The notes beneath the pieces are model-generated. The model saw only the letters and a list, made by a program, of their open reading frames with translations. It was not told where the DNA came from and searched no databases. Source: Anaerolineaceae bacterium (GTDB taxonomy: Bacteria > Chloroflexota > Anaerolineae > Anaerolineales > Anaerolineaceae). From it: a DNA stretch of 35,854 nt. This document shows positions 1 through 7,488 of this stretch, one piece after another (position 1 is the stretch's first letter; each line of letters begins with the position of its first letter). The stretch is from contig PABH01000058.1 in the NCBI GenBank assembly GCA_002702705.1, forward strand, positions 1 to 35,854, written 5' to 3'. Both the position numbers and the translations under genes were made by a program.

Positions 1-98
1 TTAACCAATTTTTGTTGTTCTGGTGGTAAACATCCACCCGACTATGACTGGTAAACATTACCCGACTATGGGTGGTAAAAATAACCAGGCTATTGACA
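1..98. mobile_element. Possible end of an IS21-like insertion sequence
   Basis: Read on the minus strand, the block opens with TGTCAATAGCC and then carries repeats built on TTTACCA followed by CATAGTCGGGT: two full copies of 24 and 25 bases and the start of a third. IS21-family elements have TG...CA termini and several tandem terminal repeats, so this looks like one such end with the transposase genes beyond the left edge. No istA/istB sequence is inside the window. The alternative is a short coding repeat (FTTHSRVM/FTSHSRVD) in the membrane protein. Confidence 0.4.
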
Positions 99-172
99 CA
101 AAACCCAATGATGATAAAAACAATCAACGCGAAGTTCATTAAAAGCAGATAGGTGGATTTTAATTTACTCAT
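1..172 (-). CDS. Start of a membrane protein gene, partial at the left edge
   Basis: An ATG at 172 overlaps the TGA stop of the prenyltransferase-like gene by one base (TGATG), so translation is probably coupled. The frame stays open for 57 codons to the window edge. Residues about 8-30 form one hydrophobic helix after a basic N-terminus (MSKLKST), as in a membrane sensor or transporter. Its place after a ComX-like and a ComQ-like gene makes a ComP-type histidine kinase an attractive guess, but no kinase sequence is visible. From about codon 25 the DNA turns into tandem repeats that look like the end of an insertion sequence (see 1-98), so the gene may be broken there. Function is not established. 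Confidence 0.4.
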   Translation of the reverse strand, partial: MSKLKSTYLLLMNFALIVFIIIGFCVNSLVIFTTHSRVMFTSHSRVDVYHQNNKNWL

Positions 173-1086
173 CAAAACAGATCCAGTCTTCTTGTTAATG
201 TGAGAAGTCCTGTTTCCGATAAGGCTAAGGACAGCAAAGCCTGACGTGCTAAAATTTTATGCTTTTCTATAGATAATCCTAAATAAATTAGTGCTCCATT
301 TTCGATCAATAGATCACGTATATCTTTTCTGTACGCTTCTCGTTTTTTTTGTTGAGATAAAAAGAATAATAATTGTTTCTTTTTTAGTTCAGGAAGAATA
401 TCTTTTGCATACAGAATTGAAATATGATGGTTCCCCCACAGTGTTAGATCGGATTGAAAATCCTTAATATCATTGGCAATTTGTACCAATAACCCCAAAT
501 GAAAACCATATTCAGCCGTTTTTTTAGCGATCACTTCATTATCATTAGTGCAAATCACGCCAATATATGCGCCACAAGCAAAAAATAAGCCAGATTTTTT
601 GCCATATATATCCCAGCCATCTTCAAGAGAATAAACATCTTGGGTTAAATCCTGGTGCTGCGCTGCACACATGGAAAGTACCGTTTGATTGATATTTTGC
701 CTGATCCGTTGGGCAGACTGTAATTTTATTCCCTCATTCTCAAGGGAATTTAAAATTGTTTGCGCTAAAAAAATTAAAACGGTTGTTAGATTCGTGATAC
801 AGCCATCGTCTATTCGCAATGGAAGATTTTTGGTTTCTTTGTCCTCAATTTTATTAAGAAGATAAAGTGCAGTATACAAAAGTGCCCAAGCACTTGTAAC
901 TGGTGTAGGTAAAAATGATTCCCCATTAATGACATGGTTACACAAAGAAGGCAAGATTAAAAGGCTGTCTTCCTCAACTTTTGAATCCGGTAAAAGGTCT
1001 TGCAGCATGGCAACAAGAAACGAAAAGAGATTTGGATCAATACTTTCATTTTGAATAATATCCAAAATGAATTGAAGCATATTCAT
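172..1086 (-). CDS. ComQ-like polyprenyl synthetase-fold protein (candidate peptide prenyltransferase)
   Basis: This is an isoprenoid-synthase-fold protein of about 304 residues. The second metal-binding motif is clear near residue 204 (QIANDIKDF), preceded by the family's K-S-G-FFACGA segment. The first aspartate-rich motif, normally DDxxD, is weak here (NKIEDKE), as expected of a divergent enzyme rather than a housekeeping farnesyl or geranyl synthase. ComQ enzymes in Bacillus prenylate the tryptophan of the ComX pheromone. Here the gene starts two bases after a small ORF with a tryptophan near its C-terminus, so the same chemistry is inferred. I chose the ATG at 1086; a TTG six codons upstream would overlap the peptide gene. 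No good ribosome site precedes it, which suits translational coupling. A degenerate housekeeping polyprenyl synthase is the alternative. Confidence 0.7.
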   Translation of the reverse strand: MNMLQFILDIIQNESIDPNLFSFLVAMLQDLLPDSKVEEDSLLILPSLCNHVINGESFLPTPVTSAWALLYTALYLLNKIEDKETKNLPLRIDDGCITNLTTVLIFLAQTILNSLENEGIKLQSAQRIRQNINQTVLSMCAAQHQDLTQDVYSLEDGWDIYGKKSGLFFACGAYIGVICTNDNEVIAKKTAEYGFHLGLLVQIANDIKDFQSDLTLWGNHHISILYAKDILPELKKKQLLFFLSQQKKREAYRKDIRDLLIENGALIYLGLSIEKHKILARQALLSLALSETGLLTLTRRLDLF

Positions 1087-1088
1087 AG

Positions 1089-1292
1089 TTAAGGTGTGAA
1101 CCAATTGATACCCAATGAGTCCAATTCTGTATTAAATAGTAATTTTGAATTCTTAAAAAATTCTTCAAGAATAATTTGATCATGAGGAGAGAGATCGAGG
1201 TTAAGAGCAGGGTGATCAAACTCCTCTTTCACATTGTTAATTATGTTTTTGTCGGCAGCTAAAAAATATGCGATTGCGGAAAGTGATTCCAT
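1089..1292 (-). CDS. ComX-like peptide precursor (candidate prenylated signalling peptide)
   Basis: This 67-residue protein has no signal peptide. It has an amphipathic leader-like N-terminal part (AIAYFLAADKNIINNVKEEF) and a short tail ending GINWFTP. The layout (YFL motif, basic helix, leucine-rich middle, tryptophan four residues from the end) resembles Bacillus ComX precursors. The middle LDLSPHDQIILEEFF also recalls NHLP-type RiPP leaders. The ATG has a strong Shine-Dalgarno GGAGGG six bases upstream. The next gene encodes a ComQ-like protein, which would attach a prenyl group to Trp64. The order is peptide then enzyme, the reverse of the Bacillus comQX order. Family assignment is by eye, so the peptide could also be an unmodified small protein. 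Confidence 0.6.
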   Translation of the reverse strand: MESLSAIAYFLAADKNIINNVKEEFDHPALNLDLSPHDQIILEEFFKNSKLLFNTELDSLGINWFTP

Positions 1293-1330
1293 TTCATTCC
1301 CTCCAAAACAAAGTTTTAAGCTTACACTTT

Positions 1331-1374
1331 ATTATAGAGGGTTTTATTTAAAAAAATACTGTGGATTTCCACAG
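1331..1374 (-). promoter_or_regulatory. Promoter and dyad operator of the ComX-like operon
   Basis: On the minus strand a perfect TATAAT lies at 1336-1331, about 40 bases before the peptide start codon. The position expected for -35 has only a poor match (GTATTT). Directly upstream, at 1359-1374, is a perfect dyad CTGTGGATTTCCACAG. A weak -35 with an adjoining 16-base dyad is the usual layout of an activator-dependent promoter. The ComA box of Bacillus is also a 16-base 6-4-6 dyad, although its sequence differs. Confidence 0.5.
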
Positions 1375-1501
1375 TTGCCCATCTAATTGAAAGATGTTAT
1401 TGTGAGATTGTTCGAAAACAGCGCAGTTAATAGGTCTAAAAAAATAAATTTTTATCCTCAACTTGAATAAAACATATAAAATCAAATGGGAGAAAAATTT
1501 T

Positions 1502-2185
1502 ATGAAGGAAAAATTCTCTCTAGATAAATTTCAGGGATTTAATATTCTCATTACATTGCTTCTTATAACACAAGTTGCATTATCATTACTCATTACTACT
1601 AAATTAATACATATTGAAAAAACAGGAACATTCAATATAGAAAAAGACCCACCCCCAGCATTTATCGAAAACGTATCCGAAGATGACGATCCTTTGCTTG
1701 GCGATATCAATTCACCTATTTTGATTGTTGGATTTGGTGACTATCAATGTCCGTTTTGTAAGGAGGGGGAAAAAAGTATAAAAATGCTTCTCGATGAATA
1801 TCAAGGGGCCGTTGCTTTTGTTTTTAGAGATTATCCTCTTAATTCGCATTCCCAAGCATTTTTATCGGCACTTGCGGCAAATTTTGCTAAAGAACAAGGA
1901 TATTTTTGGGAGGTTCACGATTTGCTTTACACAAATCAAGAAAAGGTTGTTGATATTGATTCGGTTTTAAAAATAATAAATGACATTCCTCTAAATAAAA
2001 AAGAATATTCGGAATGTGTGTTACAACAAAAATATAAAAAAGAAATATTAAATGATATTGAGGATGGAAATGAATATGAAGTAACTGGTGTTCCTACATA
2101 TTTTATTAATGGATACCGAGTTGTTGGAGGGGAATATGAACAGATAAAATCAGAAATTGAAAGGCAATTAAATATCTTTAAATAA
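1502..2185 (+). CDS. Membrane-anchored DsbA-like thiol:disulfide oxidoreductase
   Basis: This is a 227-residue protein. An N-terminal membrane anchor lies at about residues 14-34, followed by a linker and a thioredoxin-fold DsbA domain. The redox motif is CPFC (C83, C86) in GDYQCPFCKEG. The cis-proline loop is TGVPTYF (P198), and FRDYPL and a helical insert occupy the middle. It probably acts outside the membrane to form or isomerise disulfides. I chose the ATG at 1502 because GGGAG lies nine bases upstream; a TTG at 1463 would add 13 residues without a ribosome site. About 100 bases downstream on the same strand is a gene for a secreted eight-cysteine peptide, a likely dedicated substrate. 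It is divergent from the ComX-like operon. Confidence 0.9.
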   Translation: MKEKFSLDKFQGFNILITLLLITQVALSLLITTKLIHIEKTGTFNIEKDPPPAFIENVSEDDDPLLGDINSPILIVGFGDYQCPFCKEGEKSIKMLLDEYQGAVAFVFRDYPLNSHSQAFLSALAANFAKEQGYFWEVHDLLYTNQEKVVDIDSVLKIINDIPLNKKEYSECVLQQKYKKEILNDIEDGNEYEVTGVPTYFINGYRVVGGEYEQIKSEIERQLNIFK

Positions 2186-2269
2186 AAAATTTGATTTTAT
2201 TGATAAAAAAAGGAGATAAATTGTATTTGACAGTAAATTAATATGCTGCAAACATATTAACGAACCAAT

Positions 2270-2611
2270 TTGTATGGAGGATTAAGTCATGAAAAAAATA
2301 TTGAATTTTTATTGTTTTTGTCTGTGATGGCAAGTATGCTATCCATTGCATTATTAATTCCAACGTCCTCAGTTTTAGGACAAACCCAATCAAACTCAAA
2401 TTGTTTGGGTTATCTTTACACCGTTACTTGCTACACTGATTGTCACGCCAGAACAATTTATTGTCCCTTTCCAGGCACTCCAGAAGGTTATGGTTTTCTC
2501 TGTGAAAAGAAAAACTTAGTAATTTATGCAAATGGACAAAAAGTAGGTGGTTCTACTGGTTATGCTTGCGATTATGATGGAAAACCGACTTGTTACAGTA
2601 CCTGTAACTAG
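2270..2611 (+). CDS. Secreted cysteine-rich small protein, 5' end apparently frameshifted
   Basis: The product has a hydrophobic export signal ending near SSVLGQ and a mature part of about 75 residues with eight cysteines in an even pattern, consistent with four disulfides. I do not recognise a family. The open frame begins at a TTG at 2270 whose codons run through the ribosome site. The natural start looks like the ATG at 2289, behind GGAGG, but it is in the wrong frame and stops after 12 codons. One extra A in the A7 run at 2292-2298 would join this ATG to the frame and give a textbook signal peptide (MKKNIEFLLFLSV). The first in-frame ATG is at 2327. The gene is therefore either a sequencing artefact, a phase-variable or slippage-expressed gene, or a recent pseudogene. 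A DsbA-like gene precedes it. Confidence 0.65.
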   Translation: MYGGLSHEKNIEFLLFLSVMASMLSIALLIPTSSVLGQTQSNSNCLGYLYTVTCYTDCHARTIYCPFPGTPEGYGFLCEKKNLVIYANGQKVGGSTGYACDYDGKPTCYSTCN

Positions 2612-2650
2612 ATGATTCAATTAAAACTAAATATTGTTACAAGCTAAGTT

Positions 2651-2680
2651 TATAAAGAATGGAGAATCCCATTCTTTATA
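2651..2680 (+). terminator. Perfect hairpin after the cysteine-rich gene
   Basis: A 12-base-pair perfect stem (TATAAAGAATGG with CCATTCTTTATA) surrounds a six-base loop, 40 bases after the stop codon. There is no T-tract after it, so it is either a weak terminator or an mRNA 3'-end stabiliser for the small secreted-protein gene. Confidence 0.55.
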
Positions 2681-2747
2681 ACTGTTAATATCACCTTAGT
2701 AACAGCAGATACCAAAAAAGAGAAATAGGAAAAACAAAAAATCTAAC

Positions 2748-5129
2748 ATGACGGATAATTTTCTCTCTAAAAGCAGCAAGATTCTTTATACGATTTGTTT
2801 GTTCGCTCTAATTCTAACGGGAATCCTATTCAGATTCTATGGTGCAAATTGGAATCAGGATGCCAACTTACACCCTGATGAATATGGTCTGACGAATACA
2901 TTAACCCAATTGAGTTTTCCCAAAACGGTACAGGATTATTTTAATACCAGAATTTCTCCACTGAGTCCTTATCATAAATATGATCAGACCGGTCAATTTT
3001 TATCCAATGGGCCGGATAACCGCATGCGCTGGGGGCAATGGCCGATCATTTTAATCCGTGGTTTTGCAGAATTAACCGGGAACACGGGATATAACGAAAT
3101 TAGAATAATGGGTAGGATTTTATCCGCAATTTTTGATGCACTAACGGTTTTATTGATTTTTTTAATCGGTAGAAAATTATACGGCCGTAGGGTTGGTTTG
3201 CTGGCTGCTGCACTTTCTGCTCTCGCGGTTATGCAAATCCAGCAATCGCATTTTATGACGGTCGATAATTTTGCGGTCTTTTTTTCCACATTGGCGATGT
3301 TTGCCGGGGTTCAGATCAAACAGCACCCCCCTGTTAAAAGAACAGATGGTGGGCAAACCCAGCACCATCAATTTGATTTGGCTGGATTGAAGTGGTATGT
3401 TTTATTTGGGGTAAGTTTCGGTATGGCAATCGCATCAAAAATCAATCTGGTGCCCCTGGGCGGCATGCTTCTTATTGCTGTTTTTATTAGTATCGCCGAC
3501 CTGAAACTTCAGCATAAAAATGATATTAATCAAATCTTTCAATCAGTTATATTTTTGGTACTCATCACATATATCATCTCATTGATTACTTTTCGGATTT
3601 GTCAGCCGATGAGTTTCAGAGCAGCAACAGGCGATACATCTTTTTTCACGCTTCACTTTAATCAAGACTGGGTCGACAGTATGAAGGTAGCTCAACAAGA
3701 GAGCAGCGGCGGTGGGGGAGGTCCTCCCGCAGAGCAATGGACAGACCGCCCGATCATAATTTTTCCTTTGCTTAATATGGTCTTGTGGGGAATGGGTCTT
3801 CCCCTCGGGCTTGCGGCCTGGTCCAGTTTTATTGCAATAGGATATCGCTTGTTCCGATATGGCGACCGCTGGCGGGTACATTTACTGCCGTTCGTCTGGG
3901 TGGGTGGTTACTTTTTATTTATGGCCACTCGTTGGGTAAAATCGATGCGGTATTTTCTTCCCATTTATCCCTTTCTTTGTCTGATCGCCGCCTGGGGGTT
4001 AATTAAACTGTTTCAGTCTTTGTATTCCTATAATGGTTGGCGAAAAGAAGGGAAGTTTTTAGGCGATTTTCGTTTTGTTTTCGCTGCTATACCTATGGCC
4101 ATGGTATTATCAGGCACCTTGATCTGGTCAATTGTGTTCGTTAAGACGATATACCAGCAGGAGCATACCCGCATTCAAGCGACAAAATGGATTTTTCAAA
4201 ATATACCAGCACCGATCCATCTTCAGATGAACAATAATGAATCTATTCCAATCCCTGTTCCGGATGGTCAGGAAATCAGAATCGATATGCCGTTTCAACA
4301 ATCATTTTCGCCCACTGTTGATGGAAGGTTAACTGCGGTTACAATCCCCCATATCCGTTTTGCGGGAAATGGATCTTTTACTATGCTGCTGACGATCAGT
4401 ACCGATGCAGCAGGTGAATATGTTTTGGAGGAGATTAGAATCCCGATTCCTTCCTCCACAAATGAGCGCGGCCTTGAAATAAACAGCGAATTCCAAAGTG
4501 CGCAACTTGAGGCAGGTCAGGTTTATTACCTTGCCCTATCAACAGAACAACCCGGAACTTTACAAATATTTAGAAATATTCTAACCAATGAAGATTGGGA
4601 TGAGGGATTACCGTTCCCATTTTATGGTTATGATCCGTTTGGTCAGTTTTATGAAGGCCGAACCATGAATGTGCGTTGGATGGATGACCAAAACAAACGC
4701 AACATGTTTTATGAAAACCTGGCAGAAGTTGATTATATTATTTTGCCAAGCCAACGCGCGATTTGGAGCGCTTCCCGGCTGCCGCTGATGTATCCGATGA
4801 CTTTGGAGTATTATCGCGCGTTGTTTGATGGACGTCTCGGGTTTGACCTGGCTGTTTTATTTCAAGCTCCGTTTAAGTTTGGTCCTCTGCGGGTTTCGGA
4901 TGTGGGAGGGAGTATGGCCTGGAATCAGGATCCCAAGCTGCCTTTATTTAACTTTAATCCGCTATCAGCCGAAGAAGCTTTTAGTGTCTATGACCATCCG
5001 CCAGTGTGGATATTTGCCAAAAATGATAATTTTTCAATGGACACTGTCAAGTCAATTCTTGGGTCAATTGACTTAAACCAGGTACAGAATCAAAACCCAA
5101 AAGATTCCAAAGTAATTCCGATTAAATAG
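2748..5129 (+). CDS. GT-C/ArnT-PMT-like membrane glycosyltransferase
   Basis: This is a 793-residue integral membrane protein. It starts with one helix (about 12-30) and a short outer loop carrying the acidic motif NLHPDEYG (D44, E45), the position of the catalytic aspartate in lipid-phosphosugar-dependent GT-C transferases. About ten more hydrophobic helices follow up to residue 470. The last 320 residues are mostly soluble and should lie outside the membrane; they contain beta-rich segments and a Y-D-P-F-G-Q-F-Y-E-G-R stretch. By family knowledge such proteins move sugars from polyprenyl-phosphate carriers to lipids, glycans or proteins; the acceptor cannot be read from sequence. The glycine run GGGGG near residue 325 is a flexible loop. 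The ribosome site is weak and no sugar-nucleotide genes flank it. Confidence 0.8.
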   Translation: MTDNFLSKSSKILYTICLFALILTGILFRFYGANWNQDANLHPDEYGLTNTLTQLSFPKTVQDYFNTRISPLSPYHKYDQTGQFLSNGPDNRMRWGQWPIILIRGFAELTGNTGYNEIRIMGRILSAIFDALTVLLIFLIGRKLYGRRVGLLAAALSALAVMQIQQSHFMTVDNFAVFFSTLAMFAGVQIKQHPPVKRTDGGQTQHHQFDLAGLKWYVLFGVSFGMAIASKINLVPLGGMLLIAVFISIADLKLQHKNDINQIFQSVIFLVLITYIISLITFRICQPMSFRAATGDTSFFTLHFNQDWVDSMKVAQQESSGGGGGPPAEQWTDRPIIIFPLLNMVLWGMGLPLGLAAWSSFIAIGYRLFRYGDRWRVHLLPFVWVGGYFLFMATRWVKSMRYFLPIYPFLCLIAAWGLIKLFQSLYSYNGWRKEGKFLGDFRFVFAAIPMAMVLSGTLIWSIVFVKTIYQQEHTRIQATKWIFQNIPAPIHLQMNNNESIPIPVPDGQEIRIDMPFQQSFSPTVDGRLTAVTIPHIRFAGNGSFTMLLTISTDAAGEYVLEEIRIPIPSSTNERGLEINSEFQSAQLEAGQVYYLALSTEQPGTLQIFRNILTNEDWDEGLPFPFYGYDPFGQFYEGRTMNVRWMDDQNKRNMFYENLAEVDYIILPSQRAIWSASRLPLMYPMTLEYYRALFDGRLGFDLAVLFQAPFKFGPLRVSDVGGSMAWNQDPKLPLFNFNPLSAEEAFSVYDHPPVWIFAKNDNFSMDTVKSILGSIDLNQVQNQNPKDSKVIPIK

Positions 5130-5143
5130 ATAAATGATGCTTC

Positions 5144-5405
5144 TCAAGAAGAGTTTGCAAAAATTATACGCACGAAAGGAAACATCAAATAGAGTCGGCG
5201 CAATTTGTGCCATACGGTTTTGTAGGTGCCCACCTCGCGCGGGACAAGCATATCGACGATGATTTCAGTAGTTTCACCTGTGGGAACAGAGGATTTCTGG
5301 AGATTAACCGCATCACCGCCAGTTTGGAACTTGGCACCGCTGATATAGATCAGATCCACAATGTCACCCCATGTTTCCGTACCGGTGTTTTTAACGTCCA
5401 GCGGC
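5144..5405 (-). pseudogene. NBR1-Ig-like domain fragment
   Basis: The frame reads DVKNTGTETWGDIVDLIYISG, then a V-P-x-G-E-T segment and REVGTYKTVWHKL, the core of NBR1-type Ig-like (next-to-BRCA1) domains common in extracytoplasmic proteins of Chloroflexota. There is no signal peptide or start: the 5' side runs straight into an aldehyde dehydrogenase fragment in another frame near 5400. The tail after WHKL does not follow the family's FG...V pattern. It is a decayed remnant of a larger secreted protein. Confidence 0.6.
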
Positions 5406-5737
5406 CTGGATATCGGCATCTTCCAAAACGATCATGGGATCTTTACCACCCAGTTCACATAAAACCGGAGTGAGATTCTTGGCCGCGGTTTGACTGATTT
5501 TTTTACCTGTTTCCACGGACCCGGTCACAAAAATTAAATCTGGCTCCGCATTTACCAGGGCTTCACCGATCTGCCCGTCCCCATGCACAAAGCGGATGTA
5601 GGGTTTTAACCCCGGAATTTGGTTAAACAAAGATTCAATACAACCTGCCACTGCCGGCGTGACTTCCGAGCCTTTAACAACCACCGTATTACCGCTGATT
5701 AATGCTCCCCAAATCGGGTTGATGGTTAACAGTGGCA
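5398..5737 (-). pseudogene. Aldehyde dehydrogenase fragment
   Basis: The frame contains internal aldehyde dehydrogenase sequence: PLLTINPIWGALISGNTVVVKGSE, then FVTGSVETGKKI and LCELGGKDPMIVLEDADI. These correspond to the cofactor-binding core and the catalytic-glutamate region (about residues 150-270 of a 450-500 residue enzyme). The N-terminal third is missing, with an in-frame TAA directly before the homology at about 5738. The C-terminal half with the catalytic cysteine is missing too; homology stops near 5400, where an NBR1-Ig-like fragment begins. It cannot be a working enzyme. The fragment suggests deletion or rearrangement in this gap. Confidence 0.85.
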
Positions 5738-5890
5738 GTTATTCATATACTGCCTTTTTGGCTTGAAATGTGGCTTTCTATTGTTAGCATATCAGTTATG
5801 AGAAAAAACACATTGAGATCAAATTGGATTTTGTTTTTAGAAAAATAAAAATGGATATAAAATTCCTAACGTTATAAACTAGGGCGAAAC

Positions 5891-7165
5891 TTATTCATCG
5901 TGGCTAACCGGGACTAACGCCTCAAGCAGAATTTTTCTATCAACCAATCCCATTGGTATACCCTGATCATTTATCACAACCATCCATTTGCGTGATTCAG
6001 ACAACATACGGTTAATTGCTTCAACCACCGTTGTGTCCGGATGAGCCGTTAAGGGGCCGGGAGACATCAAATCAAATGCGGTTTCTTTTCCGGCGGGTGG
6101 TTCGCCCAGGTGCCTGAGCGCATTTAATATACTGCGGCGTTTGCGGGGCTGCACGCGGGCAACCACATCCGAATCGCTGATCAAGCCCACTGCTTTGCCG
6201 GATGAATCAACAACAATCAGTCGGTGAGAATCGGTCATCGAGAATTTATTAATGATGGTAGCCAGGTCATCGTTTTCGTCGATGGTTGGTATATCAAACA
6301 TCATGGCGTCCTGTACGGTTTTGACTGTCCCTGTGATCAAATGGGATGTATGGAAAGATAAATTGTTATCTGCTACCTGACGTAAGATATCCAGGCGGGA
6401 AAGCATGCCCACCAGCAGCCCTTTTGAGTTGGTTACCGGCAGTCTCTTTAAGCCTGATTTCACCATACGTTCCGTAGCGCTGCCTAAGGTCTCCTGTTCA
6501 TCAGCGGTGATGACCGGTTTGCTCATCACATCAGCCACCTTTAATGGTGATTTTTCTAAGCCCTGTAATTCCTGGCTGATTTCTGCGGCATCCATGCGGA
6601 TGGCAACTGAAAGACGCTGTTGAATCCCGGCTCTTTCCAGCAAATCCTGATCGGTTAAAATACCAATCACCTTACCATCCGCGTCCACAACCGGATTGGC
6701 TTTCAGCTGGTTTTCCAGTAATTGCTTCCATGCTTCGCGAACCGTCATATCGGGTTTTAGGGAGAGAACTTCTTTTGTCATGACTTCATTCACCATTTTA
6801 TCGGCTGGTAAAGTGTTAACAAATCGATGACTGTATTTTACGATTTCAACATCTTCAACCGTGATCAGGCCTTCACGCACCATGGGGTAAATGATTTCAA
6901 TCATGTTTTTGATTTTTTCAGGAGAATCAATGACCTCAATCATGACAGGAAGGTCAAATGAGAGTACTTCAATCCGTGCTGACCGGATTCGTGAATGTGC
7001 GCCAAATCCCGCGATCCCCCGAAAAACAGTCGCGCCGGCCATGCCGTGCTTTCGCATTACTCCCAATAGTTCGGAATCTAAGGTTTTCCCCTCCCAACGG
7101 TCACTTTCCCCGATATAAATACATAACCGTTTGGCAGATTTTTGTAAGGACAAACCTTCAGCCAT
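5891..7165 (-). CDS. DUF190 (PII-like) protein with four CBS domains
   Basis: The protein has 424 residues. Residues 1-115 match the DUF190/UPF0166 fold (LCIYIGESDRW, HGMAGATVFRGIAGFG, IEVIDSPEKI), a PII-like ferredoxin fold thought to sense small ligands. Four CBS motifs follow, at about 122-180 (VNEVMTKEVLSLKPDMTV), 207-262 (VADVMSKPVITADEQETL), 282-335 (VQDAMMFDIPTIDENDDL) and 361-415 (AFDLMSPGPLTAHPDTTV). Two CBS pairs would form two Bateman modules that typically bind adenine nucleotides. There is no membrane segment, so it is probably a cytoplasmic energy or nucleotide sensor; the partner is unknown. DUF190 proteins elsewhere often sit by CrcB fluoride channels, but none is here. AAGGAGG precedes the ATG. 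Confidence 0.9.
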   Translation of the reverse strand: MAEGLSLQKSAKRLCIYIGESDRWEGKTLDSELLGVMRKHGMAGATVFRGIAGFGAHSRIRSARIEVLSFDLPVMIEVIDSPEKIKNMIEIIYPMVREGLITVEDVEIVKYSHRFVNTLPADKMVNEVMTKEVLSLKPDMTVREAWKQLLENQLKANPVVDADGKVIGILTDQDLLERAGIQQRLSVAIRMDAAEISQELQGLEKSPLKVADVMSKPVITADEQETLGSATERMVKSGLKRLPVTNSKGLLVGMLSRLDILRQVADNNLSFHTSHLITGTVKTVQDAMMFDIPTIDENDDLATIINKFSMTDSHRLIVVDSSGKAVGLISDSDVVARVQPRKRRSILNALRHLGEPPAGKETAFDLMSPGPLTAHPDTTVVEAINRMLSESRKWMVVINDQGIPMGLVDRKILLEALVPVSHDE

Positions 7166-7189
7166 AAAGACCTCCTTTTTGATATCTTA

Positions 7190-7219
7190 ATTATAAGGTT
7201 TTTTTGGACCGGTTCACAA
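7190..7219 (-). promoter_or_regulatory. Promoter of the DUF190-CBS gene
   Basis: Minus-strand TTGTGA (7219-7214), an 18-base spacer and a perfect TATAAT (7195-7190) lie 25 bases before the start codon. A small dyad, GTTC-acaa-GAAC, overlaps the -35 element and may be an operator. Confidence 0.6.
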
Positions 7220-7426
7220 GAACTAAACGGATGATCAAAACAACAGTCTGTTTATCATTCGAAACCAGGCTTGTTGTTCTTGATCAAATGGAGGGTCACG
7301 ACCATTGCGTAAATCTTGTCCCCCAGAAAACTTTCCTTTTACACGAGGGCTAAAAAACCTACTCTAGGTTGAATGTAAAAAGTGTTACCTGGTGGTTCAC
7401 CCTCGGGTGGGGTTGATTTTTCCTGC
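7220..7426. other. Intergenic stretch between divergent genes
   Basis: The gap between the DUF190-CBS gene and the lipoprotein operon is 323 bases. Apart from the two outward promoters at its ends I see no ORF of useful length, no RNA gene and no strong hairpin. The GC-rich patch near 7390-7420 can form only short imperfect stems. Confidence 0.4.
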
Positions 7427-7455
7427 TTGCCATCCCCTTGCCCTGCGTTTATAAT
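7427..7455 (+). promoter_or_regulatory. Promoter of the lipoprotein-MBOAT operon
   Basis: TTGCCA at 7427-7432, an exact 17-base spacer and a perfect TATAAT at 7450-7455 form a strong sigma-70-type promoter. The lipoprotein start codon follows 33 bases later, behind GGAGG. Confidence 0.75.
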
Positions 7456-7488
7456 TTTGACATTCAATAATTCCCGGAGGTAATAACC

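Noticed and set aside
1463-1501. TTG start 13 codons upstream for the DsbA-like gene
   Set aside because: The ATG at 1502 has a GGGAG site at good spacing; the TTG has none.
5207-5473. Plus-strand frame of about 88 codons across the pseudogene gap
   Set aside because: It is antisense to the aldehyde dehydrogenase and NBR1-Ig-like remnants and reads as no known protein.
5398-5737. Treating the aldehyde dehydrogenase fragment as a working gene
   Set aside because: It lacks the N-terminal part and the catalytic cysteine half, and a stop codon precedes the homology.
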